A stretch of DNA of 42,650 nucleotides from Halanaerobium saccharolyticum (lineage in GTDB: Bacteria > Bacillota > Halanaerobiia > Halanaerobiales > Halanaerobiaceae). Made by a program: the position numbers and the translations under genes. Below are positions 26,262 through 35,408 of the stretch, piece after piece. The notes under the pieces are model-generated. The model saw nothing but the letters and a program-made list of their open reading frames with translations, was not told where the DNA came from and did not search any database. The stretch is from the NCBI RefSeq assembly GCF_003259895.1, contig NZ_QLME01000028.1, positions 390 to 43,039 of the forward strand, in the 5' to 3' direction. Position 1 is the first letter of the stretch. Every line of letters starts with the position of its first letter.

Positions 26262-28844
26262 ATGGATATGGAAAAGTTTACACGGAAAGCACAGCAGAGT
26301 CTGGTAGAGGCACAAAATGTTGCTAAAGACTATCAGCATCAGGAAATATTTCCGTCCCATTTATTTAAAGCATTGTTAAATCAGGATGATGGTATAGTAA
26401 TCCCACTGCTGCAGAAGGCCGAAGCAAATCTGGCAGAACTTAAGTCGGAAAATGAAAAACTGCTTAAAAAACTGCCCCAGGTTTATTCTGAACAGGGTGG
26501 TCAGGCATATATGTCACATCAATTAAATGATATTATGCGCGAGGCTGAAAAACAGGCAGATGGACTTGGTGATCAGTATGTATCAACCGAGCATTTTTTG
26601 CTGGCTATTTTAAAAAACAGGAAAACTGACTTAGGTAAAATGCTTTATCAAAAAAATATAAACTATAATGATTTAAAACAAATTATTCAGGAAGTCCGTG
26701 GAGGCAGTAAAATTGATTCCCAGCAGGGAGAAGAAGGTTTTAATGTTTTAGAAAAATATACAATTGACATCACTGAGCTGGCCAAAAATGGAAAATTAGA
26801 TCCAGTAATCGGTCGTGATAATCTAATCAGAAGAGTAATGCAGGTTCTCTCACGACGCCGTAAAAACAATCCGGTTTTAATCGGTGAACCCGGTGTTGGT
26901 AAAACTGCGATTGTGGAAGGACTGGCACAGAGAATTATCAATGGTGATGTTCCAGAAGGCTTAAAGAAGAAAAAGGTAATCTCTCTGGATATGGGTTCTT
27001 TAGTTGCTGGAACTAAATTTAGAGGTGAGTTTGAAGAAAGACTGAAATCAGTTTTAAAAGAAATCAAAAAAGCTGAAGGTCAGATTATTCTCTTTATTGA
27101 TGAGATGCATACCTTAGTTGGAGCTGGTGCTACAGAAGGCTCAATGGATGCAGCCAATCTTTTAAAACCTGCCCTGGCGCGAGGTGAACTGCACTGTGTG
27201 GGAGCAACAACCTTAGCTGAATACAAAAAACACATCGAAAAAGATGCAGCCTTAGAGAGAAGATTTCAGCCAGTTCAGGTCTCTGAGCCGGATATAGAAG
27301 ATACAGTATCTATTTTAAGAGGCTTAAAAGAAAAATACGAAATTCACCATGGAATTAAAATTACAGATAATGCAATTGTAGCAGCAGCCAGACTTTCTGA
27401 CCGCTACCTGACTGAGAGATTCTTACCTGATAAAGCAATTGATTTAATTGATGAGGCGGCTTCTAAAATCAGAATTGAAATTGATTCGATGCCGATCGAG
27501 ATCGACGAACTGGACCGCAGAGTACGAAGACTGGAAACCGAAAAAGAAGCATTAAAAAATGAAGAGACAGAAGAGGCTCAGCAGAGATTAGAAGAAATTG
27601 AGGAAAAACTTCAGGAATTGAAAGATCGACGAGATCCACTGCGTCTAAAATGGAAAAATGAAAAAGATCAGCTGGCTAAAATGCAGGAATTAAAAGAAAA
27701 AATTGACCAGGTTGAATATCAGGCTGAGGCTGCAGAAAGAGAAGCAAATTACGAAGAGGCAGCGAGGCTGCGATATGGAGAACTAAATGAACTGCGCCAG
27801 AAGCTGGCAGAAGTCAGTCAGAAGGTTGAAGAATCACAGCAGGATGCAACTCATCTGGTTAAAGAAGAGGTAACTGAGGAAGATATTGCCGAAATTGTTT
27901 CTCTCTGGACCGATATTCCACTGCAGAAGCTGATGGAAGAAGAAAAAGAAAAGTTGATTCATTTAGAAGATGAATTAGAAAAAAGAGTTGTCGGTCAGCA
28001 TGATGCAGTTAAAGCAGTCAGTAATGCAATTCGTCGTTCCCGGACAGGTCTCCAGGATGCGGATCGACCACTGGCATCTTTTATGTTTATGGGACCAACC
28101 GGTGTTGGTAAAACAGAGCTTGCTAAAACACTGGCAGAATATCTATTTGATGACGAAAAAGTTCTGACCAGAATCGACATGTCAGAATATATGGAAAGAC
28201 ATGCAGTTTCTAAATTGATAGGTTCACCTCCAGGTTATGTGGGCTTTGAAGAAGGTGGACAGCTGACAGAAAAGGTCAGACGCAGCCCCTATTCTGTAAT
28301 TCTTTTTGATGAGATAGAAAAAGCACACCCGGATGTATTCAATATTCTGCTGCAGATTCTTGATGATGGAGTTTTAACTGACAGTCAGGGAAAAGAGGTT
28401 GACTTTAGAAATACAGTAATTATCATGACTTCTAATGTTGGCTCTCAGTATATTCAGGATTTAGATGATGAAGACAGGATAAGAGAAGAAATTGATGAGG
28501 CACTTAAAGGTCAATTTAGACCTGAGTTTTTAAATAGAATTGACGAAAAAATTATCTTCCACTCTTTAACTAAGGAAGATATCTTTAAAATCATCGATAT
28601 CCAGATTTCTTATCTGCAAAATAACCTGTCTGAACAGGATATTGAAATTGAACTGACTAAAGCTGCCAAAGAAGAACTCTTAGAGCTCGGTTTTGATCCA
28701 GCTTATGGAGCCAGACCTTTAAGAAGGGTTATTCAAAATCAGATTAAAGACGAACTGGCAATGCTGCTCCTTGAAGAAAGAATTACAGAAGGTGATCAGA
28801 TTAAAGTTGATTTTAAAGATGGAAAATTTCAGTTTAAAAACTAA
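26262..28844 (+). CDS. clpB: ClpB protein disaggregase
   Basis: 860-residue hexameric AAA+ chaperone that pulls proteins out of aggregates with DnaK. In order: N-terminal Clp repeat domain (1-145), AAA-1 with Walker A GEPGVGKT (208-215) and Walker [11 protein letters not shown], the long coiled-coil middle domain (about 405-520, rich in Glu, Leu and Lys) that distinguishes ClpB from ClpA/ClpC, and AAA-2 with Walker A GPTGVGKT (611-618). No ClpP-docking loop was recognised. AAAGGAGG precedes the ATG. A CtsR-like operator on its promoter suggests heat-shock control. Confidence 0.96.
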   Translation: MDMEKFTRKAQQSLVEAQNVAKDYQHQEIFPSHLFKALLNQDDGIVIPLLQKAEANLAELKSENEKLLKKLPQVYSEQGGQAYMSHQLNDIMREAEKQADGLGDQYVSTEHFLLAILKNRKTDLGKMLYQKNINYNDLKQIIQEVRGGSKIDSQQGEEGFNVLEKYTIDITELAKNGKLDPVIGRDNLIRRVMQVLSRRRKNNPVLIGEPGVGKTAIVEGLAQRIINGDVPEGLKKKKVISLDMGSLVAGTKFRGEFEERLKSVLKEIKKAEGQIILFIDEMHTLVGAGATEGSMDAANLLKPALARGELHCVGATTLAEYKKHIEKDAALERRFQPVQVSEPDIEDTVSILRGLKEKYEIHHGIKITDNAIVAAARLSDRYLTERFLPDKAIDLIDEAASKIRIEIDSMPIEIDELDRRVRRLETEKEALKNEETEEAQQRLEEIEEKLQELKDRRDPLRLKWKNEKDQLAKMQELKEKIDQVEYQAEAAEREANYEEAARLRYGELNELRQKLAEVSQKVEESQQDATHLVKEEVTEEDIAEIVSLWTDIPLQKLMEEEKEKLIHLEDELEKRVVGQHDAVKAVSNAIRRSRTGLQDADRPLASFMFMGPTGVGKTELAKTLAEYLFDDEKVLTRIDMSEYMERHAVSKLIGSPPGYVGFEEGGQLTEKVRRSPYSVILFDEIEKAHPDVFNILLQILDDGVLTDSQGKEVDFRNTVIIMTSNVGSQYIQDLDDEDRIREEIDEALKGQFRPEFLNRIDEKIIFHSLTKEDIFKIIDIQISYLQNNLSEQDIEIELTKAAKEELLELGFDPAYGARPLRRVIQNQIKDELAMLLLEERITEGDQIKVDFKDGKFQFKN

Positions 28845-28906
28845 AATAACGATCAAATAGAGTAATTGATTGCTAAATAAGCTTCAAAAAATATTATTTT
28901 GACTCC

Positions 28907-28934
28907 AGACCGGTTAAATTGCCGGTCTTTTTTT
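28907..28934 (+). terminator. Terminator after clpB
   Basis: Arms AGACCGG (28907-28913) and CCGGTCT (28922-28928) with a T-run to 28934, about 60 bp after the clpB stop. Confidence 0.9.
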
Positions 28935-29038
28935 ATGTTCTGTTTTTTAATATAATGAAGGAATATAATTAATTACCAAGAACTATAATTATTGTACATA
29001 CTATTTGAATAAAAAAATTAAAAATGTGAGGTTTTTAA

Positions 29039-30193
29039 ATGTCTGAACAAAAGAAAAATATTAAACTTTTTGTTTTCGTCACTGCTTTTTACTGGTTTTC
29101 AATGTATGCCTATATTCCCACCTTTTCACCCTACATAGAATCTCTTGGGGCATCACATAAGATGATCGGTTTAATTTTAGGTTCATATGGTTTTACCCAG
29201 ATGTTGATTAGAATTCCACTGGGGATTTATTCGGACAGAATTAATAAGAAAAAGATATTTGTTAATCTTGGGATTTTACTGAGTGTAATCAGCACCATCG
29301 GAATGTGGTTTGCAGAAACACCTGCTTTAATTTTAGTTTTTCGCTCACTTGCAGGAGCTTCCGCTGCTACCTGGGTCAGTTTTACTGTGCTTTTTTCTTC
29401 CTATTTTAAAGATGATGATACCGCCCATGCCATTGGAATTATCAATGCTTCCAATAAATCAGGTCAAGTTGTAGGGATGCTTTTAGGTGGAATAGTTGCT
29501 CAAAGCTTAAGTCAGCAGTATCCGTTTTTACTTGCTGCAGCTGCTGGAATAATCGGTTTTGCTTTAAGTCTGAAGGTTGATGAAAATAAAAAAATTGATC
29601 ACAAAGCTATTACTTTAAAAGAAATAATAAAAGTTGCAAAAAATAGAAGTCTGCTGACGGTTTCTTTTCTGGCAATTTTAATGATGATGATTTCTCATTC
29701 CACCACTTTTGGTTTTATCCCGGTGGCTGCTAAAAATCTGGGAGCAACAAGTTTTCATTTAGGACTTTTAACAACGATTACAACAATTCCCGGAATCCTT
29801 TCTTCCTATTTAAGCGGCAGTTATTTTAGTAAAAAGCTGGGAGAAAAAAACACGGTTACAATTGGTTTTTCACTGCTGGCAGTTTCCTGTATTTTAGTAC
29901 CCTTTGTCGAAGATCTTTATCTCCTATTTTTTGTTCAGATGCTGAACGGATTTTCTCAGGGCATGATCTTCCCGGTCTTAATGGGATTAAGTATTAAAAA
30001 TGTGAGGGCAAATAAAAGGGGAACAGCAATGGGATTTTTCCAGGCAATTTATGGTCTGGGGATGTTTATGGGACCAATATTTGTTGGAACCATCAGTGAT
30101 TTTGCCGGCCTGAAAATGGGATTCTGGATGATCGGTCTGGTTGGAATCCTGGGAGCCATTTTAACCCGCTTTTATCAGGCTGAAAAAGTTTAG
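29039..30193 (+). CDS. Major facilitator superfamily transporter
   Basis: 384-residue inner-membrane protein with about 12 hydrophobic segments in two halves. The motif-A loop between helices 2 and 3 reads GIYSDRINKKKIF. The fold suggests a proton-coupled exporter of small molecules or drugs; the substrate cannot be told from sequence. It has its own upstream region after the clpB terminator and precedes small acetyltransferase genes on the same strand. Confidence 0.87.
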   Translation: MSEQKKNIKLFVFVTAFYWFSMYAYIPTFSPYIESLGASHKMIGLILGSYGFTQMLIRIPLGIYSDRINKKKIFVNLGILLSVISTIGMWFAETPALILVFRSLAGASAATWVSFTVLFSSYFKDDDTAHAIGIINASNKSGQVVGMLLGGIVAQSLSQQYPFLLAAAAGIIGFALSLKVDENKKIDHKAITLKEIIKVAKNRSLLTVSFLAILMMMISHSTTFGFIPVAAKNLGATSFHLGLLTTITTIPGILSSYLSGSYFSKKLGEKNTVTIGFSLLAVSCILVPFVEDLYLLFFVQMLNGFSQGMIFPVLMGLSIKNVRANKRGTAMGFFQAIYGLGMFMGPIFVGTISDFAGLKMGFWMIGLVGILGAILTRFYQAEKV

Positions 30194-30267
30194 AATTGAA
30201 ATATATAAAGTTTAATGATAGACAAGAAAACCCAGATAGATAACTAGATTAAGTTAGGGAGATTAAG

Positions 30268-31032
30268 ATGATTAAAAATAAGATTATCGAACAGTTAAAT
30301 AAAAATAGAGCTAAAAATATCAGCCTTCTGGGAATAATAGAAAATTACGGGATCGAAAGTAGTTTGAAATATAAAGATTCTTATTTGATTACTATTAAAA
30401 CAGACCACCTCTGGTGCTACCCGGCGGTTGAGAGTAAAAACGAATTAGTTGAGCTTTTAAAAAGATTAGAGGGGAGAACAAATTACTTTGCTGCTTTAGA
30501 AAATTGGATGATCCCGGTTGTCAGTCAGAACGGAAAATTTGAATGGGAGTTAAAAACCGAAAGATTAATTCTGCCTGATGAAGCTAAATTGGATTTCTCA
30601 ATACAGAAAAAAATTAAAAGCAGCAGCAAAAATTTAGAGGCCGAAAAAGAAATTAAAATCAGAGAACTCAAAAATAAAGATGCCGACTTTATTTTTGCTC
30701 ACTCCCACTATCAGGATTTTACCTCTAAAGCATATATAAAAGAACGGATAGCGGCAGATTGTTCTGCCGGAATTTTTATTAACGAAGAACTCGCAGCCTG
30801 GGGTTTAACACATGATGATGGTGCAGTTGGTTTTATCCATGTCAGAGAAGATTTCAGAAAAAACGGTTATGCCCACCTAATTATGGAAAAATTAATCAAA
30901 AATAAAAGGGAAAATGGAAAAGATGTTTTTTTGAATGTTGAGCCGGATAATTCAAAGGCAAAAAAGTTATTTTATTCACTTGGCTTTGAATTTGATAGAA
31001 TAATCAGCTGGATTAAACTTAAAGAAGAATAA
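30268..31032 (+). CDS. GNAT-family N-acetyltransferase
   Basis: 254 residues. The C-terminal half carries the GNAT core: an acetyl-CoA-binding stretch with HVREDFRKNGYAHLIMEKLI (variant of the R/Q-x-x-G-x-G/A loop) and LNVEPDNSKAKKLFYSLGFE. The N-terminal half (about 1-125) is not recognised and may be a second, degenerate GNAT-like domain. The acceptor is unknown. GGGAG precedes the ATG. Confidence 0.8.
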   Translation: MIKNKIIEQLNKNRAKNISLLGIIENYGIESSLKYKDSYLITIKTDHLWCYPAVESKNELVELLKRLEGRTNYFAALENWMIPVVSQNGKFEWELKTERLILPDEAKLDFSIQKKIKSSSKNLEAEKEIKIRELKNKDADFIFAHSHYQDFTSKAYIKERIAADCSAGIFINEELAAWGLTHDDGAVGFIHVREDFRKNGYAHLIMEKLIKNKRENGKDVFLNVEPDNSKAKKLFYSLGFEFDRIISWIKLKEE

Positions 31033-31111
31033 CTTATTATAAAGCGGATAATAAAGTTTATGAATGCAGATTCCACGGTGGAATAATTAAATAAAGGAGG
31101 CCGACAGAAAA

Positions 31112-31750
31112 ATGAACGAAAAAGAAATAATAAATAAAACTAAAAAGCCGATTACAAAAAAATCATTAATTAATGATCTAAAAAAGTTAAAGTTAAAAGG
31201 AGAAGTTGTCATTGTTCATTCTGCTCTCAGCAAACTGGGCTGGGTCTGTGGGGGAGCTGTGGCTCTGGTGGAAGCTCTGCAGGAAGTTATTACTGCAGAA
31301 GGAACTCTGATTATGCCGGCTCACAGCGGTGATTATTCCGAGCCTAAATACTGGGGAAAGGAAGCGGAAGCTATCACAGCTGATCATAGATTGGACTATG
31401 CTCTGGGAGAAAACTCTCCCCTGGCTACAATTTATGAGAGAGAAGGTAAAATACTCTTAATTGGAGTCGGCCATGATTGTAATACTTCACTGCATCTGGC
31501 AGAATATAGGGCGGATTATGATCTTAAAATTAAAATCTTTGGCTCTTCAATTTTAAAGGATGGTCAAAATGTCTGGGCTAAATACCAGGATATTGAATTT
31601 AATGATGAGCTTTTTCCTGCAATTGGTAAGGAATATGAGACGAAATATGAATACAACAGTGCCATAATTGGACTGGCAGAGGCAAAATTGTTTGATCAAA
31701 AAATAATGGTCGATTTTGCGGTCAACTGGCTGGAAAAAAGAGAAAATTAG
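31112..31750 (+). CDS. AAC(3)/YokD-family aminoglycoside-type acetyltransferase with internal deletion
   Basis: 212 residues, shorter than the usual 260-270. The start VVIVHSALSKLGWVCGGAVALVEAL, the TLIMPAHS block, GENSPLATIYEREGKILLIGVG, TSLHLAEYRA and the end VDFAVNWL are family signatures. Between YWG (residue of about 88) and EAEAITADHRLDY the segment normally holding TPT-x3-G and the RS-x-HP region, about 60 residues with an active-site His, is absent although the frame is kept. The protein is therefore probably inactive as an acetyltransferase. AGGAGG lies upstream. Confidence 0.8.
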   Translation: MNEKEIINKTKKPITKKSLINDLKKLKLKGEVVIVHSALSKLGWVCGGAVALVEALQEVITAEGTLIMPAHSGDYSEPKYWGKEAEAITADHRLDYALGENSPLATIYEREGKILLIGVGHDCNTSLHLAEYRADYDLKIKIFGSSILKDGQNVWAKYQDIEFNDELFPAIGKEYETKYEYNSAIIGLAEAKLFDQKIMVDFAVNWLEKREN

Positions 31751-31793
31751 TTAAGAGAGTTATATAATTTCTGGCATTTAAAAGGAGAATAAA

Positions 31794-32378
31794 ATGAAAG
31801 CATTAATTTTAAATGGAGAAGAAGTAGATGGCCTTTCTTTAAAGCATATTTCAAAAAGTATTAAAGAAGAATTGAGAAGCTGTGATTTTGAAGTTGAAGA
31901 AATATTATTAAAAGAAAAAGAGATTGCAGACTGCCTGGGACTTTTTAAATGCTGGGTTAAAACTCCAGGAATCTGTATAATTGATGATTATGGAAGAAAA
32001 ACTGCAGCTAAATTAATAAATTCTGAACTTGTAGTTTTTCTGACACCAGTAACATTTGGCAGTTATTCTTATCAACTCAAAAAAGCTTTAGATAGAATGA
32101 TCCCTCTGATTTCTCCTTATTTCAAAAAAATTGAAGGAGAATTTCATCACAGAAAACGTTATTCAAAATATCCATCCATTTTAGCTGTCGGGGTAATGGA
32201 AAAGATTAACCAGGCCCAGAGTAAAATTTTTAAAGAACTGGTGAAAAGAAACTCTATCAACTTTCATTCTGCATATTGTGAAACTGAAGTTTTTGAGGTG
32301 GCTGATGATTTTAATAATAAAAAAATTAAAAATCTTGTTAAAGTGATTTCTGAAAAAGTAGGTGAACAGAATGATTAA
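31794..32378 (+). CDS. Flavodoxin-fold NAD(P)H-dependent FMN reductase-like protein
   Basis: 194 residues with the order of a flavodoxin-like reductase: MKALILNGE at strand 1, ELVVFLTPVTFGSYSYQLKKALDR (the flavin-loop pattern P-x-Y/F-x-x-S/G-x-x-x-x-K-x-x-x-D-R) and ILAVGVME. A Cys-containing segment CLGLFKCWVKTPGIC (residues of about 48-62) resembles the C-x-x-C-x-x-C-type insert of iron-sulfur flavoproteins, but spacing is atypical. It overlaps the next gene by 8 bp. The reduced substrate is unknown. Confidence 0.75.
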   Translation: MKALILNGEEVDGLSLKHISKSIKEELRSCDFEVEEILLKEKEIADCLGLFKCWVKTPGICIIDDYGRKTAAKLINSELVVFLTPVTFGSYSYQLKKALDRMIPLISPYFKKIEGEFHHRKRYSKYPSILAVGVMEKINQAQSKIFKELVKRNSINFHSAYCETEVFEVADDFNNKKIKNLVKVISEKVGEQND

Positions 32379-33083
32379 ATTTAAAAAAGCAGTTTTGCTA
32401 ATCGGAAGTCCAAAAGGTAAAGACAGTTCATCAGCCAGTTTAGGTAGTTATCTGCTTTCTAAGGTTGAAGAATATGATGTTTCAACCGAGAAGGGTTATC
32501 TTCATTCTGAAATAAATACTGAAACTAAAAGAATTCAGTTTTTAGAAAAGATAGCAGAAACAGATATTATAATTCTTGCGGCACCACTTTATGTAGATAC
32601 TCTTCCGGCAAAAGTGATCAGGGCTTTGAGCCTAATCGCAGAAAATAGAAAGAATATAAATAATGATCATTCTGATTTGAAACGGATAAGAGCTTTGCTG
32701 TAATAGTCAACTGTGGTTTTCCTGAAGCTGAGCAAAATAAAACAGCCCTTAAAGTTTATGAGCAGTTTGCTAAAGAAGCCGGGTTTAAATATCTTGGTGG
32801 AATATCGATTGGAATGGGAGGTGTAGTCAGCGGTAGATCTTTATTAGAAATGGGCGGAATAGCCAGTAATTTAATTAAAGGTCTTGAGCGGGCAGCTGAT
32901 GATATTGTAAGAAGTCATAGATTTTCAGACTCGGTTATTGAAAAAACTTCTAAATCAATGATTTCACCCAGATGGCTTTATACTTTAATCGGTAATTTTT
33001 CCTGGAGATTTCAGGCCTTTCAAAATGGAGTCTACAGGAAAATGAATGATAAACCCTACCAGAAGGTGAAACATAATGATTGA
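32371..33083 (+). pseudogene. Frameshifted NAD(P)H-dependent oxidoreductase-like gene
   Basis: ATG at 32371 follows GGTGA and reads a flavodoxin-like start (AVLLIGSPKGKDSSSASLGS, IIILAAPLYVDTLPAKV). It stops at 32701-32703, while the adjacent frame continues as FAVIVNCGFPEAEQNKTALK through MGGVVSGRSLLEMGGIASNL to the stop at 33081-33083. Adding one T to the TTT at 32694-32696 would join both halves into one protein of about 237 residues. It is a one-base deletion, either genuine or a base-calling error in a homopolymer. Confidence 0.8.
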
Positions 33084-33268
33084 AAATCTTAAGTTAAATA
33101 AAGGATTGTGGCTGATAACTGGAGTTTTCTGTTGCCCTGGGTAGTTTTTTGCGCCCAATATATAATATCAATTTCAGTGCAGAAGAAGCCTTTTTTTATC
33201 TTATACTGTCCTTAATCTTTCTGGCTCTTGCAGTATTAAATGTTCAACAGCTTAGAATAAAAAAATAA
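33076..33268 (+). pseudogene. Small frameshifted membrane protein gene
   Basis: ATG at 33076 overlaps the stop of the previous gene and reads MIENLKLNKGLWLITGVF before a stop at about 33142. In the next frame the reading continues as SVALGSFLRPIYNINFSAEE and a hydrophobic helix FYLILSLIFLALAVLNV. One extra T in the TTTT at 33125-33128 restores a protein of about 64 residues with two membrane segments. Its function is unknown. Confidence 0.55.
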
Positions 33269-33352
33269 ATTTATAAAATTAAAGGAAAAATAAGCCAGAT
33301 GAAGAAATATAAGAATATGGAAACTAATAAGAGATGGGAGCATATATATTAA

Positions 33353-34438
33353 ATGAGGTTGAAGTTAAACAAAAGAAAGAATCTGATCTGTGTTAGTTTT
33401 GATTATGATAAAGTTGTGATTAGAAAAATCAATTCAATTCCGGGGAGCCGCTGGAATCCAGAAAGAAAGTACTGGACATTTCAAAATAACTCTACTAACT
33501 TAGCCCTTTTTTTAGAAATGTTTAAGGGTGAGTATTTAATTTTTGAATCTAAAATTAAAGATTTTGCTGGCCCAGAATTAATTGCTGACTATTTTAATCA
33601 TTATTATCTGCCACAATTTGAAAAGAAGCTGAAGTTAAAAGACTATTCTAGAAATTCAATAAAAGCTTATCTTAACCACAATAAATCCTTTATAAAATAT
33701 ATTCAAAAAGATTTATTTGGGATTAAAATGGCCGATGTTAATGATTATGTATTGTATATTTTAGAGGATTTAAACAATACTCATTCTTATGCCAACCAGT
33801 TTATCAGTGCTTTTAAAACTTTTAATAATTTAATTTTACAACTTGATGGAATTAACAATAAATTGCTGCGCCCAAAAAAGAAAAAGAAGCTGCCCAAGGT
33901 TTTAAATAAGAGAGAAGTAAAGGAGATTATTGCTTCTGTTGATAATTTAAAACATCAATTAATATTAATTTTGACTTATTCTGCTGGTCTGAGAGTTAGT
34001 GAAGTTGTGAGATTGAAGATATCTGATATTGACTCTGATAGAATGCTGATATATGTACGTAACAGTAAGGGTTATAAAGATAGGTATACATTGCTGTCCC
34101 AAAACGTTTTAACTAAGCTTAAACTATATGTAAAGGCTTTTCAGATACAAAAATACGATAAGCAGTGGCTTTTCCCCGGTCAGAATAAGGATCGGCATCT
34201 ATCAAAGCGAAGTGCGCAGAAGGTTTTTAAGCGTGCCTGCAAGAAAGCCGGGATAAATAAAGAGGTTGGAATTCACTCGCTGAGACATTCTTTTGCTACT
34301 CATTTATTGGAGCAGGGAGTTGATCTGAGATATATCCAGAATTTACTGGGGCATAAAAGTTCTACCACAACTGAGATCTATACTCATGTGAGCAATAAGA
34401 ATTTGATTGAGATTACTAATCCATTTGATAGTTTATAG
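33353..34438 (+). CDS. Tyrosine recombinase with HARP-like N-terminal module, candidate integron integrase
   Basis: 361 residues. Residues 1-65 resemble the HARP-type module (IRKINSIPGSRWNPERKYWTF), known from SMARCAL1-like proteins that bind branched or single-stranded DNA. Residues of about 75-170 are a core-binding domain and 180-350 the catalytic domain: R214 in YSAGLRVSE, K239 in NSKGYKDR, H308 and R311 in HSLRHSFA, H334 in LGHKSSTTT, Y343 in EIYTHV. The tail NPFDSL recalls the SPLD-x-L tail of integron integrases, but the extra segment that marks classical IntI between the Lys and HxxR motifs is absent. The stop lies 79 bp before the first cassette core, in the same direction as the array. 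The ribosome site is weak and distant. Confidence 0.85.
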   Translation: MRLKLNKRKNLICVSFDYDKVVIRKINSIPGSRWNPERKYWTFQNNSTNLALFLEMFKGEYLIFESKIKDFAGPELIADYFNHYYLPQFEKKLKLKDYSRNSIKAYLNHNKSFIKYIQKDLFGIKMADVNDYVLYILEDLNNTHSYANQFISAFKTFNNLILQLDGINNKLLRPKKKKKLPKVLNKREVKEIIASVDNLKHQLILILTYSAGLRVSEVVRLKISDIDSDRMLIYVRNSKGYKDRYTLLSQNVLTKLKLYVKAFQIQKYDKQWLFPGQNKDRHLSKRSAQKVFKRACKKAGINKEVGIHSLRHSFATHLLEQGVDLRYIQNLLGHKSSTTTEIYTHVSNKNLIEITNPFDSL

Positions 34439-34523
34439 AATGAAGATCTAAACGAAATAACAGTCGTGAAGATTTGCTATTATTGTCTTAATGAACTTTT
34501 ATTCGCAAAGAAGTGAGTTATAC
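34439..34523 (+). other. Candidate attI (primary recombination site)
   Basis: This stretch joins the recombinase stop to the first cassette core GTTATAC (34517-34523). It has no attC-like palindrome, as expected of an attI. It contains ATAACAGTCGT (34457-34467), resembling the TAACAGTC-RTATAAC stretches at the R'' end of several attC-like sites. Placement at the 3' end of the recombinase gene differs from the usual position at the 5' end. Confidence 0.5.
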
Positions 34524-34848
34524 GCAATAATAACTGAACATCAGCAAATAAGAGAAAAAGATAAAAGAAGGGTTGGATCATCGCAAACTGGCATGAACTA
34601 GCTCCTGCAAATGAAGGAAATAATAATTGTAAATTTTCAGCGGCTTTACCAATTAACCTGGATGATTATAATCTACAAAGGTATTTACATATATCAGAAG
34701 CTAAATTAGTCACTGTTTGATTTTCACGCACTTCGTGAAGATGTAATATAGTACAAAGTTAATGAACTTATTTGCTGGTTAAGGAAGAAGAATGATATTT
34801 CATTAAACTGAAGTAAAAAATACTTTTAACGCGGCAAGTTATTACAGC
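34518..34848 (+). other. Cassette 1 body: no evident gene
   Basis: About 330 bp without a convincing reading frame on either strand. It contains a hairpin TTCACG (34723-34728)/CGTGAA (34734-34739) and aligns along its length with cassette 3 (35403-35736), with many scattered substitutions and small indels that follow no codon pattern. It may encode a structured RNA or a promoter. Confidence 0.6.
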
Positions 34849-34980
34849 GTATAACATGGGATTGGCGTCATGCCTTCTGTCATAAAGCTTGCAGGTTAAC
34901 CAATTACGGATACGGAAAAGCAAGCTTTACGCCAGTTCCTGCGGAATCAGGCACGAGCGCAAATCCCAGGGACGTTATAT
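34849..34980 (+). repeat. attC-like site 1
   Basis: R'' GTATAAC (34849-34855), then TGGGATT, a middle stem AAGCTTGC/GCAAGCTT, then AATCCCA, GGGAC and R' GTTATAT (34974-34980). The spacer between R and the inner box is one base on the R'' side and five on the R' side, so the fold is asymmetric as in attC. It is nearly identical to sites 4, 5 and 6 apart from the central loop. Confidence 0.85.
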
Positions 34981-35280
34981 GACATTATAGCAAAAGTTAC
35001 TGCAGCTAAAAAGATCAGAAAAAAGGTTTGGTTATTGCAGGATGATATTTTTATACTTTCTCTGGTGAAAGTAAATAGAAACTGAAAGGTTTTTAACTTA
35101 ACTAAGTGCTCTAAGAAAAGAAAACCGTGATCAATTTTATGAGCGGTTACAGCACTATCTCCAAAACTTCAGACTGATGTTTAAAGTTTTTTGCGGGCAG
35201 GCCGTTGCAAAAAAGGAGATAGAGGTTCGAAGTTTTGAAGATAAATGAGAAATAATAGAGTCGATGTTGCTATAACAGTC
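34981..35280 (+). other. Cassette 2 body: no evident gene, several inverted repeats
   Basis: There is no reading frame of note. AAAACTTC (about 35163-35170) pairs with GAAGTTTT (about 35230-35237), and TATCTCC just before the first arm pairs with GGAGATA (about 35215-35221). A separate short hairpin CTTTC/GAAAG lies near 35057-35072. This suggests a structured RNA, not a protein. Confidence 0.5.
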
Positions 35281-35408
35281 ATATAACATGGGATTAACGG
35301 CATGCCCTCTGGCACAAAGTTAGCACCTGAACAATTGCGGATATGAAAGCTAACTTTGCCCCAGGTCTGTGGACACCGGGTACACCGCGAATCCCAGGGA
35401 CGTTATAT
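35281..35408 (+). repeat. attC-like site 2 (divergent)
   Basis: R'' ATATAAC (35281-35287) and R' GTTATAT (35402-35408) with the inner boxes TGGGATT and AATCCCA conserved. The middle stem differs from the common type (AAAGTTAGC/GCTAACTTT in place of AAGCTTGC/GCAAGCTT) yet is still self-complementary, so the structure is kept while the sequence changes. Confidence 0.85.

Noticed and set aside
32814-33083. A separate small gene starting at ATG 32820 or nearby
   Set aside because: It is the 3' half of the frameshifted reductase; the homologous reading continues upstream without a start codon or ribosome site.
33353-34438. Calling the recombinase a classical integron integrase (intI)
   Set aside because: The IntI-specific insertion is absent and an unrelated N-terminal module is present, so only a candidate role is claimed.
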